Shown: positions 17,624-26,441, counted from the stretch's first letter. The stretch: DNA of 64,000 bases from Mucilaginibacter_A sp050955045 (GCA_050955045.1 JBPBQV010000021.1:1-64000); one strand, 5' to 3'. Program-made: numbers and translations. The notes: generated from the sequence alone by a model not told the origin.

Positions 17624-20038
17624 TTAGTTAATCCAACGGCTAATTTTCCACCATTTGGGTGCAGCATCATCTGTGTAATAGCCCGAACTGGAATAGCCAT
17701 TATAATCTGTATAATAATAACTTCCTGACTGGCTTTTTTTATCGGAAGTATAGATGCGCGAGTGGAAATTTTCTTCGGTAAACGCATTCAAAACGATTAC
17801 CGTATTATTCAGGCCATATTTTCCGGTAAGCTGTTCGGGAATTTCTGCGGAATGAAAAGAAGATTTGCCGGCACGGATTACAAAAATATTAATATCACTT
17901 TGCCGGATCACCGGTATCGAATCGGAAACCAAACCAACCGGCGCAGTATCAATCATAATAATATCGTATTTGGTTTTTAACTGCTCAATCAACTGGTTCA
18001 TGTTGGGATGATGCAGCAGTTCAGAAGGATTTGGCGGCACAACTCCAGAAGGAATAAAATCTATTTTTTCCTGTTCTGTTTTGAAAATGATTTCTTCCAA
18101 TTTAACCTGATTGGCTAAAAAATTACTCAATCCAATTTGGTTATCCTGCTGAAAAACATGATGCAGTTTAGATCTCCGCAAATCAGCCGCAATTAAAACT
18201 ACTTTTTTATCAATTAAAGCCAAGGTACTGGCCAAATTAACAGCCACAAAAGATTTGCCTTCGCCTGCAACTTCTGAAGTAACACAAATTACTTTGCTTG
18301 TTTTATCTGAAGCCATAAAACTCAAGTTGGTACGCACGGAACGGACAGACTCGGCAAAAATGGATTTTGGTTTTACCAGTGATAAAATCTGTGCGTTATT
18401 TTGGTCCAGTTTGTACGGAAACTTCCTGATCATCCCAATAACCGGCACATTGGTTAAACTTTCTATCGTTTCTTTATCATAAATGTATGGGTTCAGCATC
18501 CGCAGCAATAAAATCAAACCTGTTCCGATCAGCAAACCTGTAAAAATATACTTCTGATAAATTCCATTTGCATCCGGAGAAACCGGACCAAAATTGGGTT
18601 GCGCTTGCTCAATAATGGTTGCTCCGGCGAGGATAGAAGAGCGACTGATTTGCGCTTCCAGTTTTTTTTCCGACAAAAAGGAGTACACCTTTTCGTTAAT
18701 TTCAAAATCGCGTTTCAGGCTTACCATGTCACGCTCTGCAGTTGGCAAAGCCGCCACTTGCTGGTTGGCCATTTGCAGTTGTTTGTTTAAATAATTAACT
18801 GTAGTGTTGATGTGTTTAACGGAAGCATCGATATTTGCCAGTGCCGCACTGCGTGTTTGAACCAACTGTTTGTTAATTTCGTTAACCGGTTGCGCATCAT
18901 TAATAAAAGTTTTTAGCAAAGTTGATTTTTCGGTCAGTAAAGTGTTGTAGCGCAACAATAAACCGTTTAGCAGCGGATCAACCGATCCTTGCATGTTAAA
19001 ATTAAGACTGACAGCATTTTTTTCATTGCTGATTTGCTGTTTCAACTGGTTAATGGCAATAAGCTGAATGTTAAGTAAAGACTTTTGTGCTTCCACATCT
19101 TGAACTTTAGTCAGCATCAGGCCGGCGGAAGCTGTTACATCAAAAACTTTAGCTTTCTTTTTATAAGATTCTAAAGATGTTTCGGATGTTTTTACCTGTT
19201 TAGACAGATAATCTAGCTGATTATCAATAAAAGAAATCATTTGCGAAGCAGACTGCATTTTGCGGTTTTTATCAAAAATCAGATATTCTTTCATCAACGC
19301 ATTTAAAATATCGCCAGCAAACTGCGGGTTAGAATCCGTTTGTTCTAAGTTGATTACGTTAGAATTTTTAATTGCTTCACTGGTGTTTAAACCGCCAGAT
19401 ACACGCGGATAAAAATCTTCCGGCACGTTAAATTTAAACTGATAAACGGAGTTGGTTGCAAAACGGACATCAGATAAACGGATTAAAAACTGCGTTTTGC
19501 CAATGCTAATTGGTTGATCATAAGCATAAATCTTTTTTATTTCCTGATTATTGGTTTTATATAAAAGGCTGAATTTCTTTGAATTGAGTGCCTGAAACGT
19601 GATTAAATCTTTGTAAAGTGTGGCACTATCATCCTGCAAAATCTCAATATTTAAGGGTTTTGCCGGATAGGTTTCGTAAGTGCGAACGCGGCCCGCAATA
19701 AAAAAACTGATTTTATAATCCAAATCTTTTATGGCAGATATGATCAGGCTGCGGCTTTTCAAAACAAAACTTTCGCTTTGCACTTTTGCGGCGGCACGGT
19801 CTGCATTGTTGATTACGCTTACCAGTTCAGAAATTTCAGATTTTTTTTCATCAAATTTCATCAGCGCATTGGTAGCATACACTTTTGGCGTGTACCATAA
19901 ATACAAACGGGCCAGTAAAAAGCAAATGAGTACGGCAATAGCAACCAGATACCATCTGCTTAAAACAACACGGAGCAGCCGGACATAATTAATGCGGTCT
20001 TGTGGTTTTTGTAAGTCAGTTGTGCCCAAATTCTGCAT
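17624..20038 (-). CDS. Wzc-like polysaccharide co-polymerase and tyrosine autokinase
   Basis: An 804-residue inner-membrane protein. It has an N-terminal Wzz-type domain with a first membrane segment near residues 30-50 and a long periplasmic coiled region (about 260-470). A second membrane segment follows near 500-520, then a cytoplasmic BY-kinase domain. The kinase has Walker A CVTSEVAGEGKSFVAVNLA, Walker A' VVLIAADLRRS and Walker B IIMIDTAPVG. The C-terminus is a tyrosine cluster (SGSYYYTDYNGYSSSGYY), the usual autophosphorylation tail. It should control chain length and couple polymerisation to export. It starts two bases after the Wza-like gene. Confidence 0.93.
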   Translation of the reverse strand: MQNLGTTDLQKPQDRINYVRLLRVVLSRWYLVAIAVLICFLLARLYLWYTPKVYATNALMKFDEKKSEISELVSVINNADRAAAKVQSESFVLKSRSLIISAIKDLDYKISFFIAGRVRTYETYPAKPLNIEILQDDSATLYKDLITFQALNSKKFSLLYKTNNQEIKKIYAYDQPISIGKTQFLIRLSDVRFATNSVYQFKFNVPEDFYPRVSGGLNTSEAIKNSNVINLEQTDSNPQFAGDILNALMKEYLIFDKNRKMQSASQMISFIDNQLDYLSKQVKTSETSLESYKKKAKVFDVTASAGLMLTKVQDVEAQKSLLNIQLIAINQLKQQISNEKNAVSLNFNMQGSVDPLLNGLLLRYNTLLTEKSTLLKTFINDAQPVNEINKQLVQTRSAALANIDASVKHINTTVNYLNKQLQMANQQVAALPTAERDMVSLKRDFEINEKVYSFLSEKKLEAQISRSSILAGATIIEQAQPNFGPVSPDANGIYQKYIFTGLLIGTGLILLLRMLNPYIYDKETIESLTNVPVIGMIRKFPYKLDQNNAQILSLVKPKSIFAESVRSVRTNLSFMASDKTSKVICVTSEVAGEGKSFVAVNLASTLALIDKKVVLIAADLRRSKLHHVFQQDNQIGLSNFLANQVKLEEIIFKTEQEKIDFIPSGVVPPNPSELLHHPNMNQLIEQLKTKYDIIMIDTAPVGLVSDSIPVIRQSDINIFVIRAGKSSFHSAEIPEQLTGKYGLNNTVIVLNAFTEENFHSRIYTSDKKSQSGSYYYTDYNGYSSSGYYTDDAAPKWWKISRWIN

Positions 20039-20040
20039 TA

Positions 20041-20814
20041 CTATTTGGTAAGCGTATAGATAATTAGAGCTGTGTTGATAACAACTAAAACCGACTGGAT
20101 TATGCTGGAAAGATTTTGCTGGGATTCGTTTTTAATGGTACGTTTATTTTGCGAAACATAAATAATATCGTTGTTCTGCAGGTTCAGTTCGGGGTTTGCA
20201 AGTGTGCCGATATTGTTTAAATCAGCAACAATTATTTGTGGATGAGCTTTATCTCCACGCAAAATCTGAATGTTTTTCTCGTTTGCTTTTTCGGTTAATC
20301 CGCCTGCTTGCCCAATCATATCCACCAGATTTGTTTTATCTTTTAACAACAAGTAATTTCCCTGTGTACGTACTTCTCCCAAAATAGTTACCTTTAGATT
20401 AATAATTTTAAGGTCAATAATCGGATCTTTTAGTAAATTCTTCTTGTACAAATCCTCAATTTTTCTAGCAGCTTCCAATCTGGTTAATCCGGCAAGTGCT
20501 ACATGCCCAATTACTGGTAAAGCAACTGTTCCGTCTTCTTCTACCTGATAAGTTGGTACTTGCGAAGCTTGTCCACCGCCCACAGCAACTGATTGCTCAT
20601 CGGTAATGTATTTTATGTTTTGCAGATTTCGGATCTGAAGTACATCATCAGGACCAATTTTATAATTTGCATAAACAGGATTCGGCACTGCCGCATTTGG
20701 CACTGGTACATTAGTTTTAAACAAAGCATGTTGTTGTTTGTAAGAACAGGAACACGAAAAAAATAGTGCTAAAAGAAGCATTAAGCCGAAATAATGATCA
20801 AATATTTTTCTCAT
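20041..20814 (-). CDS. Wza-like polysaccharide export lipoprotein
   Basis: A 257-residue outer-membrane export protein. The signal peptide ends in LLLALFFSCSCSYKQ, with a lipobox Cys near residue 23. A Poly_export domain (KIGPDDVLQIRNLQNIKY) is followed by SLBB-type repeats (VTILGEVRTQGNYLLLKDK) and a hydrophobic C-terminal segment. It is shorter than E. coli Wza (379 residues), as is common in Bacteroidota. It is the first gene of the minus-strand operon. Its promoter must lie in the 79-base gap shared with the divergent GT2. A palindrome half-site (20769-20782) encodes LLLA in the signal peptide. Confidence 0.92.
   Translation of the reverse strand: MRKIFDHYFGLMLLLALFFSCSCSYKQQHALFKTNVPVPNAAVPNPVYANYKIGPDDVLQIRNLQNIKYITDEQSVAVGGGQASQVPTYQVEEDGTVALPVIGHVALAGLTRLEAARKIEDLYKKNLLKDPIIDLKIINLKVTILGEVRTQGNYLLLKDKTNLVDMIGQAGGLTEKANEKNIQILRGDKAHPQIIVADLNNIGTLANPELNLQNNDIIYVSQNKRTIKNESQQNLSSIIQSVLVVINTALIIYTLTK
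20769..20782. repeat. palindrome half-site in the Wza-like signal peptide
   Basis: CTAAAAGAAGCATT matches the right arm; read on the minus strand it encodes MLLLA in the signal peptide. Confidence 0.42.
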
Positions 20815-20893
20815 AAATAGTGGGTTAAACTATTAGTTAAAATTTATAAAGTCAAATTTTAAGTAAAATTCTTTTTGTTTGTATCCGTAATAC

Positions 20894-21631
20894 ATGAAGA
20901 TTTCTGTTATCACCGTATCCTTTAACGCAGTTTCTACTATAGAATCTTCTATTCTTTCGGTAATCAGTCAAGATTACGAAAATGTAGAGTATATAGTTAT
21001 AGATGGCGGTTCTAACGATGGCACAATTGAAACTATCCGGCGTTATGCTGCTCATGTTTCTTACTTTGTATCCGAACCTGACCGGGGAATTTACGACGCT
21101 ATTAACAAAGGTATTGCGCAGGCAACCGGTGATATTATAGGGCTACTTCATGCCAATGATTGTTTTGCCTCAACCCAAATACTTAATAAAATTGTAGAAA
21201 CTTTTCAGCAAAAAAAGGTTGATACAGTATATGGAAACCTTGTTTTCCATAATAAAACAGGCCAGATTACGCGCCGCTGGAAATCTCAAACCTGCAATCG
21301 TCTGCTGCTGGAACTGGGTTGGATGCCGCCACATCCTACTTTATATATTAAAACAGAAATTTATAAATACTACGGCAATTATCGCCTTGATTTTGGTACC
21401 GCAGCAGATTACGAATTGATTTTGAGAATGTTTTATCGGTATAAGATAAAGTCTTATTACATTAATCAGGTTCTTATCAAAATGTTAACTGGCGGGATCA
21501 GCAACCAAAATCTTTTAAATCACGTATCAGGAAACAGCAACGATTTTAAAGCTATGAAAAAGCACCGTTTACGTGCTCCTTTTATCGCTATAATCTTAAA
21601 ACCGTTGCAAAAAATATTTCAATATTTATAA
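20894..21631 (+). CDS. GT2 family glycosyltransferase (WcaE-like)
   Basis: A 245-residue GT-A enzyme. MKISVITVSFNAVSTIESSI opens it and YIVIDGGSNDGT is the Asp loop. EPDRGIYDAINKGIAQATG is the signature of a GT2 subgroup resembling colanic-acid WcaE, and LLHANDCF occupies the DxD position as AND. It faces away from the export operon but clearly belongs to the same polysaccharide locus. Being next to the WecA-like gene, it may add the second sugar. Its stop codon lies in a perfect 33-nt AT-rich palindrome. Confidence 0.9.
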   Translation: MKISVITVSFNAVSTIESSILSVISQDYENVEYIVIDGGSNDGTIETIRRYAAHVSYFVSEPDRGIYDAINKGIAQATGDIIGLLHANDCFASTQILNKIVETFQQKKVDTVYGNLVFHNKTGQITRRWKSQTCNRLLLELGWMPPHPTLYIKTEIYKYYGNYRLDFGTAADYELILRMFYRYKIKSYYINQVLIKMLTGGISNQNLLNHVSGNSNDFKAMKKHRLRAPFIAIILKPLQKIFQYL

Positions 21632-21660
21632 ATATATTAATTATTAATTAATATATTTAT
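21628..21660. repeat. 33-nt perfect AT-only palindrome
   Basis: ATAAATATATTAATTA and its exact reverse complement flank one T. It begins at the GT2 stop codon and lies before the WecA-like gene. It has no G or C, so it is unlike the interspersed family and weak as a terminator. Confidence 0.8.
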
Positions 21661-21686
21661 ATCTTTAAAAAATATTATAGAGAGGT

Positions 21687-22769
21687 ATGATGTTTCTTGG
21701 TTTTTATTATTTGCTTGTTACTGTTATTTCAATTTTACTGGTTTTATTGATTTTACCATCAGTAATACATGTTGGGCAGCAAAATAATTTATTTGATGAT
21801 CATGCTATTCCACGTAAAAACCACGGTTACGGCATACCTCGTTTAGGCGGTGTTGCATTTTATTTAAGTACTATTTTAGTTTCGTTGCTTGTTGGAAGAA
21901 ACGAATTAGAATTGCCCATGTATGATCTGTATGCTGCAAGTATTATCCTGCTTATTGTAGGTTTGAAAGATGATCTATCTGGCGTAAATTGCCATACTAA
22001 ACTGATTATGCAGGCAGTAGTTGCTTTTATTATTACTGTTCCGGGTGATATTCGTATCACCAGTTTATACGGTATTTTTAATATCTATCAAATGGATTAC
22101 ATTACTAGTGTAATTATTTCCTTAGTAGTAATTGTATTCATCATTAACTCATTTAATTTGATTGATGGTATTGACGGATTAGCTGGAACTTTAGGCGTGA
22201 TTTCCTGCTGTACGTTCGGGTTTTATTTTATGCTGAACAATCAGATTGGTTTAACTGCTTTAGCTTTTTCGATGGCCGGTTCGCTAATTGCATTTTTAGC
22301 TTACAACTATTCGCCTGCCCGGATTTTTATGGGCGATGCCGGTTCCCTATTCCTCGGTATGATCTGTGCTGTTTTTGCCATTAAATTTATATCGATAAAC
22401 GAAGTATCAACTAATTTCAACTTGCAAGCTGCACCTGCTTTTGCTGTGGCCGTGCTTGTTATTCCTGTTTTTGATACTTGCAGCGTTATTATTACCCGGA
22501 TTTATAACAAAAAATCTCCTTTTAAACCAGATCGGAACCATATACACCACCGCCTGCTGCTTCTGGGTTTAACACATTTGCAAACTACTTTTTTGCTGGC
22601 TTTTATAAATATCTTATTCATTAGTTTAGTATTGATGCTTAATCAGGCAACCTGCTCTTTGCTTTTAATACTATTTACAGTGATACTGCTTGCATTAAAT
22701 AGTTTGGTAAATTACTTACTGCGTGCCAAAGCCAGGCAAGAATATCCAATGGGCAGTTTAATCGGCTAG
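21687..22769 (+). CDS. WecA-like polyprenyl-phosphate sugar-1-phosphate transferase
   Basis: A 360-residue MraY/WecA-family membrane protein with about ten or eleven membrane segments. It shows the family motifs in order: GIPRLGG, LIVGLKDDLSG (catalytic DD), NSFNLIDGIDGLAG, ARIFMGDAGSLFLG and the carbohydrate-recognition segment NHIHHRLLLLG. The HIHH motif and absence of MraY-specific sequences point to a UDP-HexNAc or similar donor. It should start repeat-unit synthesis by making the polyprenyl-diphosphate-linked first sugar. A purine-rich AGAGAGG lies just upstream. ATG at 21690 is an equally possible start. Confidence 0.92.
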   Translation: MMFLGFYYLLVTVISILLVLLILPSVIHVGQQNNLFDDHAIPRKNHGYGIPRLGGVAFYLSTILVSLLVGRNELELPMYDLYAASIILLIVGLKDDLSGVNCHTKLIMQAVVAFIITVPGDIRITSLYGIFNIYQMDYITSVIISLVVIVFIINSFNLIDGIDGLAGTLGVISCCTFGFYFMLNNQIGLTALAFSMAGSLIAFLAYNYSPARIFMGDAGSLFLGMICAVFAIKFISINEVSTNFNLQAAPAFAVAVLVIPVFDTCSVIITRIYNKKSPFKPDRNHIHHRLLLLGLTHLQTTFLLAFINILFISLVLMLNQATCSLLLILFTVILLALNSLVNYLLRAKARQEYPMGSLIG

Positions 22770-22787
22770 CTTTTCCTGCATCTTTGA

Positions 22788-22795
22788 TAACTTTG
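22788..22795 (+). promoter_or_regulatory. Bacteroidota -7 promoter box for gapA
   Basis: TAACTTTG matches the TAnnTTTG -7 element exactly, 20 bases before ATG 22815. A transcript from here would start after the alternative ATG at 22797, which supports the downstream start. No good -33 box is seen. Confidence 0.6.
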
Positions 22796-22814
22796 TATGC
22801 TAAATACAAAGTAC

Positions 22815-23837
22815 ATGAAAATTGCTGTTAACGGGTTTGGGCGTATTGGCCGTATCTTTTTAAGAAACATACTGCTTCTGCCTGAAATAGAAGTTGTAGC
22901 CATAAATGATCTAACCGACACCAAAACCCTTGCCCATTTATTTAAGTACGATTCTGTGCACCGCGGTTTTAAAGGCGAAGTAGGTTTTGATGAAGAACAC
23001 TTAATTATCAACCAAAAAAGTATTCGTGTTTTTAAAGAAGTAGAACCTTTACAACTGCCCTGGAAAGAATTAGAAATTGATTTAGTTATCGAATCTACCG
23101 GAAAATTTGTAACACAGGCAAAAGCTGAACTGCATTTGCAAGCAGGTGCAAAACAGGTGATTATTTCGGCTCCGTCCCCAGATAAAACAATTCCGTCTGT
23201 AGTTTTGGGTGTTAATGATGATAAGTTTAATTTCAATTCGCCTATTTTATCCAATGCTTCCTGTACCACCAATAATGTAGCAACTTTGGTTAAGGTTTTA
23301 GATGATAACTGGGGAATTGTGGACGGTTACATCACTACCGTACATTCCATGACGAGCGACCAAAACCTGCACGATGCGCCACATAAAGATTTGCGCCGGG
23401 CAAGAGCGGCTTCCAGTTCCATCATTCCAACTTCTACTGGTGCGGCAAAAGCCATCACTTCTATTTTTCCGCATTTGGAAGGAAAGTTAGGCGGTGCCGG
23501 AATCCGCGTGCCCGTATTAAATGGTTCTTTAACAGATTTTACCTGTACATTAAAAAAACCTGCAACTGTTGAAGAAATTAATGAAGCATTTTTAAAAGCA
23601 GCTAAAGGGTTTTTAAAAAACGTGTTAGAATATACCGAAGATCCAATTGTTTCTGTCGATATTCTGGATAATCCGCACAGTTGTATTTTTGATGCGCAGC
23701 TCACTTCGGTTGTTGGAAGTTTGGTAAAAGTGGTTGGCTGGTACGATAACGAAATGGGTTATTCAAGCCGTTTGGCAGATTTAGTGCAAAAAATTGCATC
23801 GGTAAAAGAAGCATCAACCCAAAACTTATCAGCATAA
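22815..23837 (+). CDS. gapA: glyceraldehyde-3-phosphate dehydrogenase
   Basis: A 340-residue type I GAPDH, which oxidises glyceraldehyde-3-phosphate with NAD and phosphate in glycolysis. KIAVNGFGRIGRIFLRN is the NAD-binding Rossmann opening. SNASCTTNNVA holds the catalytic Cys, TVHSMTSDQ the catalytic His, and WYDNEMGYSSRLADL closes the domain. I start it at ATG 22815 rather than 22797, because MKIAVNGFGR is the family start and the promoter box lies at 22788-22795. The last ~12 residues (SVKEASTQNLSA) go beyond the usual end and are encoded by palindrome-like DNA. Confidence 0.96.
   Translation: MKIAVNGFGRIGRIFLRNILLLPEIEVVAINDLTDTKTLAHLFKYDSVHRGFKGEVGFDEEHLIINQKSIRVFKEVEPLQLPWKELEIDLVIESTGKFVTQAKAELHLQAGAKQVIISAPSPDKTIPSVVLGVNDDKFNFNSPILSNASCTTNNVATLVKVLDDNWGIVDGYITTVHSMTSDQNLHDAPHKDLRRARAASSSIIPTSTGAAKAITSIFPHLEGKLGGAGIRVPVLNGSLTDFTCTLKKPATVEEINEAFLKAAKGFLKNVLEYTEDPIVSVDILDNPHSCIFDAQLTSVVGSLVKVVGWYDNEMGYSSRLADLVQKIASVKEASTQNLSA
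23798..23815. repeat. palindrome half-site at gapA 3' end
   Basis: ATCGGTAAAAGAAGCATC is the centre and right arm of the interspersed palindrome, in frame as SVKEAS. About ten bases later TTATCAGCATAAAAA matches, over 15 bases, the centre and inner arms of the copy at 25004-25035. Confidence 0.55.
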
Positions 23838-23872
23838 AAAAACCAGAAAAGCGGAATTAACCGCTCGTCTGG
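23836..23872 (-). terminator. rho-independent terminator for the 23921-24310 gene
   Basis: A hairpin of CCAGA and AGCGG against CCGCT and TCTGG, with a small internal mismatch, is followed on the minus strand by seven T. On the plus strand no T tract follows, so it serves the minus-strand gene. It partly overlaps the gapA stop. Confidence 0.65.
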
Positions 23873-23920
23873 GATCATAAAAAAACACTGCTTATGGTGG
23901 TTTTGGTTTAGAATTGGTTT

Positions 23921-24310
23921 TTATCTTACAATACTTAAAGGTGATTTTTGGGTTGAAGTTAAAACTGGTTCCGGCTGCATTTCTACACTAAAAAGTTGAT
24001 TCTCATTTTCTTCTTTTTGGACATTAATCCGGTAATAAGCAAGTCCTTTTTGTGTAAGCGATGCGCCGATATTTAAATATTTAGTATCAGATGCCTTTTT
24101 TGCTTTGATAAAAAGATCAACATCACCATGTAGTTCAATTAATCCTTTATAGTAAAGCTCATTCAACAACACCGTTTTGAACCTGCTGAAAAACAAAGTG
24201 ATGCTTAAAATAAGGTACGGATTGATGATATCTGTGTTACGATAAGGGATTGGGTTATCAACAATTAGTTGGATGATTTTATGGCGAAGTGGAGTTATTT
24301 TGAAAAACAT
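23921..24310 (-). CDS. small possible winged-helix protein
   Basis: A 129-residue protein I cannot assign to a named family. The middle part, VLLNELYYKGLIELHGDVDLF, then LNIGASLTQKGLAYYRIN, resembles the recognition helix, wing and xLTxKGxxYY ending of winged-helix regulators such as PadR or MarR types. The N-terminus KITPLRHKIIQLIVDNP would be the first helix. There is no signal peptide. It lies alone between gapA and a divergent GNAT gene, with its own terminator. DNA binding is an inference. Confidence 0.55.
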   Translation of the reverse strand: MFFKITPLRHKIIQLIVDNPIPYRNTDIINPYLILSITLFFSRFKTVLLNELYYKGLIELHGDVDLFIKAKKASDTKYLNIGASLTQKGLAYYRINVQKEENENQLFSVEMQPEPVLTSTQKSPLSIVR

Positions 24311-24392
24311 GATTTTTAATTTTTATATTGTTCTGGTAGCACTTATCCAATAAAAATGCCAGCAGGATTACGTTTTGTCAAAAAGCGTTAGT

Positions 24393-24424
24393 TATGCTTC
24401 TTTTACCGGTTAAAAGTTGGTTTT
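24393..24424. repeat. interspersed palindrome copy, intergenic
   Basis: TATGCTTCTTTTACCGGT is an intact left arm and centre. TAAAAGTTGG is a partly decayed right arm. It lies in the 260-base gap between divergent genes, where codon use cannot explain it. Confidence 0.75.
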
Positions 24425-24570
24425 ATGTTGATGTTTATATCACGATAAAATTTTCTTATCAGGAAATAAAGCTGTAAAACTATATTTGAACTTTTTAGCT
24501 GCAAAAGCAGTATTTTGTGTGTAAAATAACCTGTTGAGCGTAAAAACTCAGCATAAATAAAATAAATTAG

Positions 24571-25005
24571 ATGATCAAATTTGTTGCTGTAGAAGAAATA
24601 TTACTGATAAGAAACGAAGTGCTTCGCGAAGGAAAATTAAGTTTGGATGAATGTCGTTTCCCATCCGATTTAAATGAAGGCGCGTTCCATCTGGGGAATT
24701 TTGGGGAAGATCAACTTGTTTCCATCGCTTCTTTTCATCCACAAAATGTAGAAGGACACATCGGAACGGGTTATCAGCTGCGCGGAATGGCTACAATTCC
24801 TGGTTTTCAGGGAAAAGGAATGGGCAACAAACTGCTTGGTTTTGCCATTGTTTATCTGCGTGGGCAGCAAATTGATTATTTGTGGTGCAACGCGCGCAAA
24901 GTTGCACTTAACTTTTATGCGGGCATTGGCTTTGAAATTATTTCTGATGAGTTTGATGTTCCCGGAATTGGCCCACACTACGTAATGTATCTTAAAATCA
25001 GATAA
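24571..25005 (+). CDS. GNAT family N-acetyltransferase
   Basis: A 144-residue acetyl-CoA-dependent acyltransferase. LRGMATIPGFQGKGMGNKLLGFAIVYLR is the acetyl-CoA-binding motif (V/I-x-x-x-x-Q/R-G-x-G/A in the form FQGKGMGNKLL). LWCNARKVALNFYAGIGFEIISDEF is the C-terminal GNAT segment. The full fold is present and the length is normal. Substrate is unknown. It is a single gene between a divergent possible regulator and pgk. Its TAA stop (25003-25005) merges into an interspersed palindrome. Confidence 0.9.
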   Translation: MIKFVAVEEILLIRNEVLREGKLSLDECRFPSDLNEGAFHLGNFGEDQLVSIASFHPQNVEGHIGTGYQLRGMATIPGFQGKGMGNKLLGFAIVYLRGQQIDYLWCNARKVALNFYAGIGFEIISDEFDVPGIGPHYVMYLKIR

Positions 25006-25035
25006 TGCTGTTTTTATCAGCATAAAAACTACGTC
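25004..25035. repeat. interspersed palindrome starting in a stop codon
   Basis: Left arm AATGCTGTTTTTAT, centre CAGC, right arm ATAAAAACTACGTC. The outer ends no longer pair. The element starts at the second base of the TAA stop of the GNAT gene. Confidence 0.8.
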
Positions 25036-25104
25036 GTTAAAAAAATATTATAAAACAGTTCTGTTAACAGCAATTTTGTACATTTCCACCTTTAAATTAT
25101 CACT

Positions 25105-26295
25105 ATGAAAACAATAGACCAAGCCAGCTTTGCCGGCAAAAAAGTTTTAATCCGTGTAGATTTTAATGTTCCGTTGGATGAAAACTTTAAAATAACCGAC
25201 GATAACCGCATGACGGCAGCTTTGCCAACTATCAAAAAAATATTAAAAGAAGGCGGTTCGGTAATTTTGATGTCGCATTTAGGCCGGCCAAAAGACGGAC
25301 CAACAGATAAATATTCTTTAAAACACATCGTTCCACATTTAGCAGATTTGCTTGGCCAGGAAGTAGAATTTGCAAATGATTGCATCGGGCAGGAAGCTAT
25401 CGATAAAGCAAAAGAATTGGAACGTGGCGAAGTTTTGTTGCTGGAAAACTTGCGCTTTTACAAAGAAGAAGAAAAAGGTGATGTAGAATTTGCCAAAAAG
25501 CTATCTGTTTTAGGCAATATTTATGTAAACGATGCTTTTGGTACGGCGCATCGGGCACACGCTTCTACTTCTATTATTGCACAGTTTTTCCCGGATGCCA
25601 AATACTTTGGTTATTTAATGGCTTCTGAACTGGAAAACGCAGAAAAAGTGTTGAACAATCCAACAAGACCATTCACGGCGATTATGGGTGGTTCCAAAGT
25701 TTCCGACAAAATAAAACTGATTGAGCGTTTGCTGGATAAAGTTGATAACCTTATTATTGGCGGCGGTATGGCTTATACATTTGCAAAAGCAGATGGCGGT
25801 AATATCGGCACTTCTTTGGTGGAGATTGATAAACTTGAACTGGCAAAAAGTCTTCAACAAAAAGCCAAAGAAAAAGGCGTTAAGCTTTTTTTACCAGTTG
25901 ATAATGTGGTTGCAGATGCTTTTAAAAATGAAGCCAATACTAAAATTGCCAAAACTGGCGAAATTGAAGACAATTGGATGGGGTTAGATATTGGTCCGGA
26001 TTCTGTTGAAGCATTTTCAAAAGTAATCGAGGAAAGTAAAACCATTTTATGGAACGGGCCAATGGGCGTTTTTGAAATGGATAATTTTGAAAAAGGAACA
26101 AAATCTGTTGCCGAAGCAATTGTAAAAGCTACAAACAATGGCGCGTTTTCTTTAATTGGCGGCGGCGATTCGGCAGCGGCTATTTCAAAATTCAATTTAA
26201 CTTCACGCGTAAGTTACGTTTCTACAGGTGGCGGTGCTTTGCTGGAATATATGGAAGGCAAAGAATTGCCGGGCGTAAAAGCTATTAATGATTGA
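25105..26295 (+). CDS. pgk: phosphoglycerate kinase
   Basis: A 396-residue monomeric glycolytic enzyme that makes ATP from 1,3-bisphosphoglycerate. Motifs are in the usual order: KKVLIRVDFNVPLDENFKI (N-terminal signature), LMSHLGRP, LLLENLRFYKEEE, NDAFGTAHRAHAS, then nucleotide-binding IMGGSKVSDKI, and C-terminal ILWNGPMGVFEM and GGGDSAAAISKF. Length is normal. It has its own gap upstream with GCAATTTTG as a possible weak -7 box. Its TGA stop is the start of a perfect palindrome, followed by a strong terminator. Confidence 0.98.
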   Translation: MKTIDQASFAGKKVLIRVDFNVPLDENFKITDDNRMTAALPTIKKILKEGGSVILMSHLGRPKDGPTDKYSLKHIVPHLADLLGQEVEFANDCIGQEAIDKAKELERGEVLLLENLRFYKEEEKGDVEFAKKLSVLGNIYVNDAFGTAHRAHASTSIIAQFFPDAKYFGYLMASELENAEKVLNNPTRPFTAIMGGSKVSDKIKLIERLLDKVDNLIIGGGMAYTFAKADGGNIGTSLVEIDKLELAKSLQQKAKEKGVKLFLPVDNVVADAFKNEANTKIAKTGEIEDNWMGLDIGPDSVEAFSKVIEESKTILWNGPMGVFEMDNFEKGTKSVAEAIVKATNNGAFSLIGGGDSAAAISKFNLTSRVSYVSTGGGALLEYMEGKELPGVKAIND

Positions 26296-26325
26296 TACTG
26301 TTTTTATCGGTATAAAAACAGTATC
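26294..26325. repeat. perfect 32-nt interspersed palindrome (type copy)
   Basis: Arms GATACTGTTTTTAT and ATAAAAACAGTATC are exact reverse complements around CGGT. The element begins at the second base of the pgk TGA stop and ends one base before the pgk terminator hairpin. It is the best-preserved copy in the window. Confidence 0.95.
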
Positions 26326-26358
26326 AAAAGCCTTTGCCACTTTGGCAAAGGCTTTTTT
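26326..26358 (+). terminator. rho-independent terminator of pgk
   Basis: A perfect 14-bp stem (AAAAGCCTTTGCCA against TGGCAAAGGCTTTT) with a 3-nt loop and a run of six T. The stem is partly symmetric, but only pgk ends here. Confidence 0.93.
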
Positions 26359-26426
26359 GCTGAAACTAAAATGATATAATGTTTGAATTATCTTTCATAA
26401 TCTTCGGAATTTAATTGTTTTCGGCT

Positions 26427-26441
26427 GATGCTTCTTTTATC
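26427..26441. repeat. palindrome half-site upstream of the CocE gene
   Basis: GATGCTTCTTTTATC matches the left arm exactly in non-coding DNA 30 bases before the start codon. No right arm follows. Confidence 0.6.

Noticed and set aside
22766..23272. Long minus-strand open frame opposite gapA
   Set aside because: It is antisense to a clear GAPDH gene and has no recognisable protein features.
26294..26325. The perfect palindrome as the pgk terminator
   Set aside because: A separate strong GC-containing stem with a T run follows directly, and other copies lie inside genes where termination would be harmful.
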